Part shown: positions 56,314 to 64,000 of the stretch, in pieces | Layout: every line of letters starts with the position of its first letter | How positions within the stretch are numbered: position 1 is the stretch's first letter | NCBI RefSeq assembly: GCF_021134715.1 | Contig: NC_060026.1 | Location: 434,001-498,000 of the forward strand | Length of the DNA: 64,000 nucleotides | DNA from: Daphnia pulex | Lineage: Eukaryota > Arthropoda > Branchiopoda > Diplostraca > Daphniidae | Direction: 5' to 3' | The notes under the pieces: model-generated | The model's input: only the letters and a program-made list of their open reading frames with translations | Databases searched by the model: none | What the model was told of the DNA's origin: nothing | Made by a program: the position numbers and the translations under genes

Positions 56314-59300
56314 TCATTCCTGGATAAACAAATCAGCGAGTCCAACATCTGCTAAATCCACTGTATCTCGTTTAGGTTGAGGTTTTAGTGAACCCATTTT
56401 CGGAAGGTTGGGTAGTTGCACCGGTTTGCGGAATAAATCGGCCAAATGTTGTCCGACAATCTGCAATCAAGAGTTTACAAAATGTTAACACAACTGTCAA
56501 AATCTCATAAAATTTTAAATTACCTGGCTAGTCATTTTACGGAAAAGTTCCCGCTTGGATCGTTCCATCTTCTGGTTGATTTTTTGTCCACCGGCAGCGG
56601 CCAATGAAGCAGCTTTGTCCTGGTACTGATCCGCGTCCTCTCGACTGCATCCAGCATTCCGCATCATCAATTCCGACATGACGGCAGGATAAATGGGCAA
56701 GAAAGTGTCGTACATTAAGACTCCCAGATGGATCAAGGAGCTGAGATTCGAGTCGTGTTGCCCGAGCAGCTGGATTCCGTTGAGTAGATGAGACAGACAC
56801 AGGGAGGCCACTTCGCTATTAGGGAAAAGCGACGAATTCCTGGGTATAAGGCCAGCCCAGTATTTGACAATCGATTCCAAAATGTTGGTCGCTTTGAGTG
56901 AATTGCCCGAATCGGGCCACCACAAGGAGCTCAAAAGAAACTGCAGTAAATGACCGCACAAACTCGGTTCAGCTAAAACCATCTTGCCCAACTCGCTGAC
57001 GCTGGCCACCATTTGACCACCTGACGAAGGAACCTCGGCATCCATCATTTCTTCATTTTCTTCTCCTGGAAACTGACTGGAAATGGACAAAGTGACGGAT
57101 CTGAGTAATTCAATGTAGTCTCGAGTGGCCAGGCGGACAACCACGTCGCAAAGAATTTCTTGCAAGTTTGCCTGGTTCTCGTCGCGTTGCTGCTGCATCG
57201 TTTGCTGCCAGCGGCCGGACAGGCGCTGTAACATGGCCGGCAAAAAATAAGCTAAGAACGGCAGTAAGACTGGCTGGTAAAGGTGGGCTGGACAGGAGTT
57301 GATGAACGGTCGACAAAAGACTTTGACAACCGTGCGCAATCTACAGTCCGGAATGTATTCCATTCCCTGGCCGCAGGTAGTGCCGGCCACAGCGACAGCC
57401 AATCCCGGAGTAGCATAAAACTGTTCGCCGAGGGTCTCTCCAAACGATCCTAACATGATGAAGACGTTGTTGTGGATCTGGACGAGGAAGCTCTGCACCC
57501 GCTCCAACGGTGTCTGCTGTTTCTGAACGTTACCATTCAGCTGCGAAATGCAGGCCGGCATGCCCGACTGAGACATTCCTCCTTGAGCCAAGATGCTAAC
57601 TATTTCGCTTTCAAGCAAATCATAAGCTTTGGCGAAGCCGGGAGAAAGAAGCTTTTGTGCTTCCGGCTCCCAAAGTTGATGGAGAACTCTGGCCAGTCGG
57701 AAAGTGTGGAACAGAAGAGGCGCCAGGTGCTGGGCAGCGGGATGACCCTTCAATGGATCGGTCGATGTTTTGCAACGCTTGAGAACAGCCCAAAACACTG
57801 AAGCGCTGGCCAATAGCTCCGATCGATTGCGTCCATGGACATCGTCAGCTGACGGCTCCACTGGTGGTCGGTCTAGTCCGATAAAAGACATGAATTCTTG
57901 GGCGGAATTAAAAGCCGGACTCATGACAGTCCACTGCTCAACTGCCGGTCTAATAACTTCGCCAATCAAGTCGCACTGCATCTGGAAGTTGGTGAATTGG
58001 TTCGAGATGATGAGTAGAGCTTCCTGCAAGGTAACCACTTCCATCCGGCTCAGCTGAGAGTCGCCCTGGGTCTTACTGAGGCGCTCGACACTCGATTTGA
58101 CATAGTCAAACTGCTGGGCGAGAAGTCCGGGATGTTGCATACTGATTTTGACCATCAGAGAGCAGGCGTGTCGTCGAACGTTGCGGACAATCTTGGTACG
58201 ATTATCCTTGGACTGGCCAGGGCCGCTGAAGAGAACTGAAGAAAAGATGCGGTCAAGAACAGGTTGGAGCAGCCGTTGGGGGTCGTGGTGAACGTAAACA
58301 AAAAGGGCTGAGATGCAGGACAACAGTTCCGATAGAATAGCAGGATCGGTGGATTGATAGACTAGGCAGCGTTCCAGTAGTTGCGGGCCGGATGGCGCCT
58401 CTTTAGCCTTACAGGCCACTGCATCAAGAAACAAGGATAATGCTTCCCATTCAGAGAGAACTGAATTGGGGTTGTCTAGTTGACTGAGCAGCCATTGCTG
58501 GGCGTAGCAGAAGGTCACAGAAGGTGCCAAAACAGTGGCAAGGCGGACGGCCTCGACAAGATCGGCACGTAGACGTTGATGAAATGAAGTAAACTCTTCA
58601 TCCGAGTCAAAATCCATTCCATCGTAGGCACACGCGGGCGTTTTGACAAACTTGCGGGCTACAACTCCAATCCAGGGCTCAATAACGGCCAGTAATTCAG
58701 GCTGAGGATTCAAGCGTTCGTGTTTGAAGAGAGCGACCCACAAGGAAGCAGTTGTTTGGTTGATGCTCAAACTGGGATGACGCGTCAGAGCCAGGACAGC
58801 TTGGAGATACATGGCAAACGTTTCCGGTTTGGTCACATCGGGTTCCTTGCCGTACAGTCCGCATAACTGAGTTCCCATTCCGACCAAAACTTCAGTTAGT
58901 CGCTTCAGGAAATTGTAATTGGCTTCTGTCAAAGGCTGTGATGAAGCCAATTCGGCTGCCTCCAACATTGACGCTATAGCTCCGTGACTGAAAAGAATCA
59001 GTAAAGGAGTTCTCTCTTTAGCAGGACCTTTTCGACTGACGATCTGTTCAGTGAAAAAAGAGATAAATCAATTAAATCCAACCATAAAAATGTTTCATTT
59101 TCTCTTTACCTGGAGAAGACATTCAGCTGCCGACAAACGGAACTTTTCTTCGGAAAGCAAAGTGCAGAGTAAGACCAACAATTGTCCGTCATGTGCCATG
59201 ATGTGATTAATGGAAACCCATTCGACATGAGCTTGATAAACGGCAATAACGGATAGAGCCAGTCGACAATGAAATTGTGCTGCGGGGGCTCCAGATAACT

Positions 59301-60053
59301 TGAAATCGTGGTAGGCTGTGACTTGAGCTCGCAACAGTCGGGAAAGAAACTCAAACATATCCGACATGTTAGCCGTCAGTCCCTGTTGAAGATCTCTGCG
59401 TCGAACGGCATCTACTGACTGAAAAACGGCCACATCTTCTGCTAGGCGAAGAAGTACAAGAAGGACCAACTAAAAACAAAAACCATTTAAAAATCCTTTT
59501 TGATGAAAAATAAGTAATATAACAGTTGATTTACCTCTATTTGGTATTCTTTTCCAACTTGAGCCAAGTCTGTCAGCTCTTGAAGGAAGGTGGGCCACTG
59601 TTGAGGCCACTCTCGTTTTACCATTTCTACCACCAATCTTGCTATCCCGTCTTTGATGTAAGTAGGATCATTCATGTCAGTGCCACTTCCCATCAGATTC
59701 CACACAGCATTCTACAGAAAGAGAATAGTTAATGATTGACTCCTTGGAAAGCAAAATAATAATACTTTAATTGATAGTTTCTCCTGGGGATGCATATCTT
59801 TCCACCTAAATTTGATGCAGTGCTCAACAAGCTGCAAACCAAAATGTCTCACAGTTGGATTTTTTGTAGATCCAGCAAGTTGCACACCAACAGCTGCACA
59901 TAGTGGAGATTGTTCTTTAAATCTCTCGCAAAGATTGTATGCTTGATTTCTGGCATCAGCTGTGGCTGTTGGGGACAGAGCAACGTCCACTGCAAGAATC
60001 AATTGCTCAGCTTCAGCTGACAACTGTGGCGGAAGATTACCGTGTCCTTCCAT
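56314..60053 (-). CDS. XPO5: Exportin-5
   Basis: Five minus-strand exons: 60053-59766, 59711-59535, 59469-59110, 59043-56524 and 56460-56314, phases consistent, giving 1163 aa (human 1204). The N-terminus has the importin-beta type start (TVRHFGLQLVEHCIKFRW) and the exportin-5 signature (DGIARLVVEMVKREWPQQWP, LVLLVLLRLAEDVAVFQSVD, RRRDLQQGLTANM). The rest is HEAT-like helical repeats, ending LADVGLADLFIQE. Exportin-5 carries pre-microRNA hairpins from nucleus to cytoplasm with RanGTP. The fourth exon is 2520 nt without an intron. The start is the first ATG of the open frame. Confidence 0.95.
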
Positions 60054-60379
60054 TCTGAAAATGTCTTAAATATGCTCTACTCAGTAGTAAAATCAAAAAG
60101 TCTAGCTGTTATTTACAGAAGGTTGGGACAAACTATAAACACCTTCTTCTAAGGAATGAGAAAATGTTCGAGCAAGGAGCAATCGTCACATGTGTCCCTT
60201 TTCAAAACCGATTTTCAACAACGTCGTCTGCAGTACCGGAAAAACGAAATTCTTTGTAAAAACACTAGATGGCGGAACGGGAACGCTAGAAATTTAAATT
60301 ACAAGGCGCAAAAACTACATTTCTACTTTCTGTTTTATTTTTCCGCGAAACTTGAACGTAAACAACAACATTAAGCAAA
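60054..60379. other. Exportin-5 upstream region
   Basis: No separate gene seen; short spacer up to the HSP70 3' relic. Confidence 0.4.
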
Positions 60380-60770
60380 ATTGGAAAATTTATTTGTTAA
60401 TACCAAGTGTTAAAAACTAGAGATAAAACTGAAAAAACAAAATCAATCAATGAAAATTAGATCATTCCTGGGAAGTCGTGCTCCATTTGATGAGGCTGAT
60501 ACTGAATTTTGAATGAGGATTTGGGTCGGTAATGGCGGGTTGTTTTCGTACAGCACCAGCTTCATTTTATCGGCATCCAAAATTTTGCCTTCCATCACAC
60601 GATTAACTTATGGTAAACTTTTGACAAGAAAATCTTCTCTTTTTATTTCCCCATTTGCATCGGTAACCTCTTCGTTAGTTGTTACAGCTCTAAGCACGTG
60701 TACGAAATTTTTCTTTACAGACAAGTACACAATCACATTTTTTTACAAAAAAAAAAATGTTCTTTCCCTT
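60380..60770 (-). pseudogene. Partial duplicate of the HSP70-like 3' end
   Basis: Positions about 60380-60620 repeat 61110-61340, the last coding part and 3' UTR of the neighbouring HSP70-like gene. Shared segments include GCCTTCCATCACACGATTAA and TTTGTTAATACCAA. The minus strand spells VNRVMEGKI and DKMKLVLYENNPPLP, but it is cut off at a stop before the conserved domain. The 150 bp upstream is not HSP70. A truncated relic, not a gene. Confidence 0.65.
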
Positions 60771-61184
60771 GAAAATATTATCCAGCCCATTTAACAAATT
60801 TCACTTAATATTAGTTCCGAAACAAATCAGATTTTAAAAGGAAACATTGTTTCTGTATTTTACCAAAAATTGTTATTCTTAATTGACATCACAAAATATA
60901 CCATTTGAAAACCAGCACATAGTAATGCAATTAGTTTTCTTAACGCAACTGCTAAAAACTCAAAACACTTAAGTCAACAACTGACGGTTCGATTTCAACG
61001 TTGGACAAACACACTATAGAAAGCATAAATGTTACGGATAAAGGCAAGAAAGATGCAAAAACTGCATTAACATTTTGACTTTCAGTGACGTTAACATTCC
61101 GTTAATTAAAATTGGGAAATTTCTTTGTTAATACCAAATGTTCAAAACTAGAAAAAAAAAAACTAAAAAACAGATTTTAAAAAA

Positions 61185-63603
61185 TCAATCAATTAAAATG
61201 GGATCAGTCCTTGAAGCTCCAGTCGATGATGATGATGACTTTTGACTGAGGGTTTGAGTTGGCAATGGCGGGTGGTTTTCGCACAGGACCAGTTTCATTT
61301 TTCCGGCATCCGAAATTTTGCCTTCCATCACACGATTAACTCCACCATTAATTGATTGAGTTATTTTATTTTCACGGCCTTCAGTTGATTTATCAGAAGC
61401 TGTCACGGTTAACATACCGTTGGCGTCAATTTCGAAAGTAATTTCGATCCTTGGTAGACCACGTTTAGCAGGATAAATTCCAGATAAAATAAATTTTCCC
61501 AAAAGTATGTTATCACGTGTCATTGCCCCTTCTCCTTCGTACACCTGAATAAGAACGCTGGATTGGTTGTGAATTTTTGTAGTGAAAATCTTAGTTTGCT
61601 TCGCTGGAATCCTGCTGTTGCGTTCAATAAAAGTGGACATCACTCCCTCAACGATTTCAATCCCAAAAGAATGAGAGCTGGCTTCCAGTAGAAGGAAATC
61701 CTTTGCTGCTTCCAAACTATATCCAGAAAGAAGAGCAGCTTGAACTGTAGCTCCACAAGCGACAGCTTCGCCATGATGAAGGGATTTATTCAACTCCTTG
61801 CCGTCGAAGAATTGCTGCAACAGTTCCTGAATCTTAGGTATGCGCGTAGATCCGCCTACTAGAACAATTTCATTGATTTCTTTCTTGTCCATTTTTGCGT
61901 CAATGAGAGCCTTTTTGACAGGTTCCAAAGTTCGGTGAAAGAGATCAACACACAATTTTTCAAAATAGGATCTAGTAACGGGGGCGTAGAAATCGAAGCC
62001 TTCGCAGAGCGAGAGGATTTCAATGGTCGCTTCAGTCAAATGAGAAAGCGTCCGTTTAGCTCCCTCGCAGGCAGTTCGAAGTCGGCGCATTGCGTGTGGG
62101 TTAGACGATAAATTGCCTTGTTCCTTCTTGAGTTTTTTGGCAAGATCGTCAACCAACTGAATGTCAAAATCTTCGCCACCCAAATGAGAATCGTTGGCTG
62201 TCCCCTCTACCTGAAATATTCCACCTTTGATGGAGATGACTGAAACATCGAGGAAACCACCACCAAGGTCGTAGATCAACACATTTTTTACTTCCGCAAA
62301 TTTGTTCTCGAGACCTTAACAAAAAAATAAAAGAAGATCAATATTTATCTACACGTACTTCTAAACAAATAATATTTACCATATGCCATAGCTGCGGCTG
62401 ATGTTTCATTCTGGACTCGCAGGACATTCAGACCAGCAGAAATCCCCGCGTTCTTGATTGCTTGGCGTTGGAAGTCGGTGAAATGCGCAGGAACAGCAAT
62501 AACTGCATTCGTTACCTTTTCACCTAAGTAAGCTTCTGCAGTTTCTTTCATTTTTTCTAGTATTATGGTTGCGACGGTGCCAGGCGTGTACGTTGTGCAC
62601 GTGCCATTGAGGTCGAACTGTACATTTGCTTGACCTTCAGCACTCTGCACAACTTTAAACGGCCAGTACTTCTGATCATTAGGCAAGGTTGAATCGGAAA
62701 ACCGACGACCAATAAGGCGCTTTGCATCTAATATAATAAAATGAGAATTTTTGTAACAAATAAATAGAGATAGAAATTAATACCAAAAATTGTGCTTAAT
62801 GGATTTGTGTCCATAAGATTTTTTGCCACCTCCCCGACAAATTTCGCTCCATTATTGAAACTTAAGCAAGATGGAGTAATACGATTATTGTGCTCATTTG
62901 CAACTATTTCCACTTTTCCATTGTGGTATACTCCTACACATGAGAAGCTGGTGCCTAGGTCAATGCCAATACAGAGCTCTTGGTTTTCTTTTTCTACAAG
63001 TAAAAACAAATAATCAAAAAAATGTAGAAAGATTAGAAGTAACGATGAATGAAGTTTCTTTAACATTATTCAAAAAATATCACTCAAATAAAATTAAACT
63101 ACACATACTAAGTATAAAGTGTTTTTAATTCATAAATAAGATTGACTCAACTCACCATCAGCATTCAACAACTTAGGTCTCTTAGCATGAGGATTACCAC
63201 CAACAGCCGAAGGGAATTTACAAACAGGAATTGTTTTTTTCTTACTGGAATGGTTTCCCTCCGGTTCCACGATCTTCCTCGGTACCATACCTCCACAGCT
63301 TTTTCTTGCTGTTAGTTTAGGTACTCTTGGTTCCACAATCTTCCTTGGTGCCATACCTCCAGTGCTTCTTCTTGCTGTTTGTTTAGGTTCTCTTGGTTTG
63401 TAGGGTCGTCTTTTTAATGTGACCTTTGGAGTAGCAGAAGTGTTTTCAGCTTCGGCTTCATCCTCCTTATTCAAAATTTCTTCAAGGGCTGCATATTCTG
63501 TTGACTGCGGTCTAGTTGTTCTCACTCTAGTACTTTTCCTAACTTCACAATTTGGAGTTTCTTTCTGTTTTGCTTGTTCATCATTTTGCTGTAAGCCATC
63601 CAT
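61185..63603 (-). CDS. Histone-H3-tail-mimic / HSP70-like fusion protein
   Basis: Four minus-strand exons: 63603-63156, 62993-62784, 62727-62380 and 62314-61185, phases consistent, giving 711 aa. Residues 1-149 (exon 1) are basic and contain two 22-residue repeats. At 73-88 [16 protein letters not shown] and at 95-110 [16 protein letters not shown] match histone H3 residues 4-18, with K14 replaced by Met in both. Exon 2 then runs in frame into an HSP70 nucleotide-binding domain ([59 protein letters not shown]) and substrate-binding domain ([32 protein letters not shown]). The phosphate loop reads [10 protein letters not shown] instead of DLGGGTFDVS, NEPT is NETS, and the helical lid and EEVD tail are missing. 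The role is unknown; a chromatin-directed chaperone or decoy is inference. No in-frame ATG lies near the HSP70 start inside exon 2. Confidence 0.75.
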
Positions 63604-63743
63604 CTTTATTAAATCTTAAACACTGAAAGCTTGGATAAGAAATGTGGGTCAATTTAGGTATTGTGCTAAAAAGGATTATTACCTGTTTAATCCTAAAACC
63701 CAATATCTTCACGTTAAAATTTTACAACACAAAAAGCAGAAAA
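63604..63743. promoter_or_regulatory. Bidirectional promoter interval
   Basis: Only 140 bp separate the start codons of the minus-strand H3-mimic/HSP70 gene and the plus-strand small frame, so both promoters must overlap here. No TATA box is obvious. Confidence 0.35.
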
Positions 63744-63947
63744 ATGCCTTTTCAGTTTCTTACCAACGATCACATGAAATACTTGGAAGTGAGCAAAAAT
63801 CGAATTTCAATGGCTGCTGTAATTCGGCAATGTCAGGGTCTCCGGGATCACTATCATCAGCGCTCCCAGTGGTTGCTTAACATTCAAAATGGCGACTATT
63901 TCACGCATGTTGGTTTTTGCACAATTTTGCAAGACTCGTATTTGTAG
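63744..63947 (+). CDS. Small hypothetical protein
   Basis: 67-aa frame (MPFQFLTNDHMKYLEVSKNR, then HYHQRSQWLLNIQNGDYF) starting at the first ATG. No family recognised, no membrane segment. It could be the first exon of a longer gene that continues past the window edge, or a short uORF. Confidence 0.35.
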   Translation: MPFQFLTNDHMKYLEVSKNRISMAAVIRQCQGLRDHYHQRSQWLLNIQNGDYFTHVGFCTILQDSYL

Positions 63948-64000
63948 TCATGTGGTGTGTAAACTTTGAACTTTATACATGAAAATGTTCTTTTTCTTAT

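Noticed and set aside
61185-63066. HSP70 starting at its own ATG (63066, hydrophobic leader [20 protein letters not shown])
   Set aside because: That leader is intron sequence upstream of a clear acceptor (TTTACTTGTAG at about 62994); exon 1 joins in frame instead. It would look like a signal peptide, so transcript data should confirm.
1-64000. CRISPR arrays, bacterial operons, prophage
   Set aside because: Spliceosomal introns throughout and no direct-repeat/spacer pattern; this is animal nuclear DNA.

Overview
This window is animal nuclear DNA. Genes are split by short GT-AG introns (mostly 55-120 nt), intergenic spaces are small, and tandem duplications are frequent. Together with the gene set (failed axon connections, exportin-5, inversin, EDEM2, a Ki-67-like protein) this points to an arthropod with a compact genome, most likely a branchiopod crustacean such as Daphnia. 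That assignment is inference; no species marker is visible. Gene models below were built by hand by joining open frames across GT-AG sites and checking that phases agree; exon ends are given where they matter.

Layout. 0.6-6.2 kb: two tandem six-exon genes for secreted, probably all-helical proteins that resemble four-helix cytokines in organisation. 2.5-3.5 kb and 6.6-14.1 kb (plus strand) hold partly decayed copies of a non-coding snoRNA host gene. A well preserved copy lies at 50.4-53.3 kb on the minus strand, with 13 short non-coding exons and a box C/D snoRNA in ten of its introns. Several guides match universally conserved 18S/28S rRNA segments, and two snoRNAs look like U27 and U31, so this is a UHG-type host gene. 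A ~3.5 kb insertion with terminal inverted repeats and a dead cyclin-G copy interrupts the plus-strand copy. 14.9-20.2 kb: three intronless paralogues of an unknown ~300-aa family. 20.5-23.0 kb: two tandem failed-axon-connections (FAX) genes. 24.4-30.1 kb: inversin (11 coding exons, 1068 aa). 30.8-37.6 kb: repeat-rich tract with a tRNA-derived SINE, two MITEs and two small unknown genes. 37.6-43.6 kb (minus): a 1931-aa Ki-67-like protein with FHA domain, RVSF PP1-docking motif and many DVxGVxxLLxTPK repeats. 44.2-46.2 kb: EDEM2. 46.5-47.1 kb (minus): a probable dicistronic transcript for two small membrane proteins. 48.1-49.8 kb: a leucine-rich-repeat protein. 53.7-56.2 kb: a phosphoglycolate-phosphatase-type HAD enzyme, a COMMD6-like protein and a small type I membrane protein. 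56.3-60.1 kb (minus): exportin-5. 61.2-63.6 kb (minus): an HSP70-like protein whose first exon encodes two tandem mimics of the histone H3 N-terminal tail.

Most notable: the H3-tail-mimic/HSP70 fusion; the tandem cytokine-like genes; the snoRNA host gene and its inverted, decayed relatives; and the Ki-67-like gene. Functionally the genes are mostly unrelated housekeeping or developmental loci, with several head-to-head and tail-to-tail pairs.
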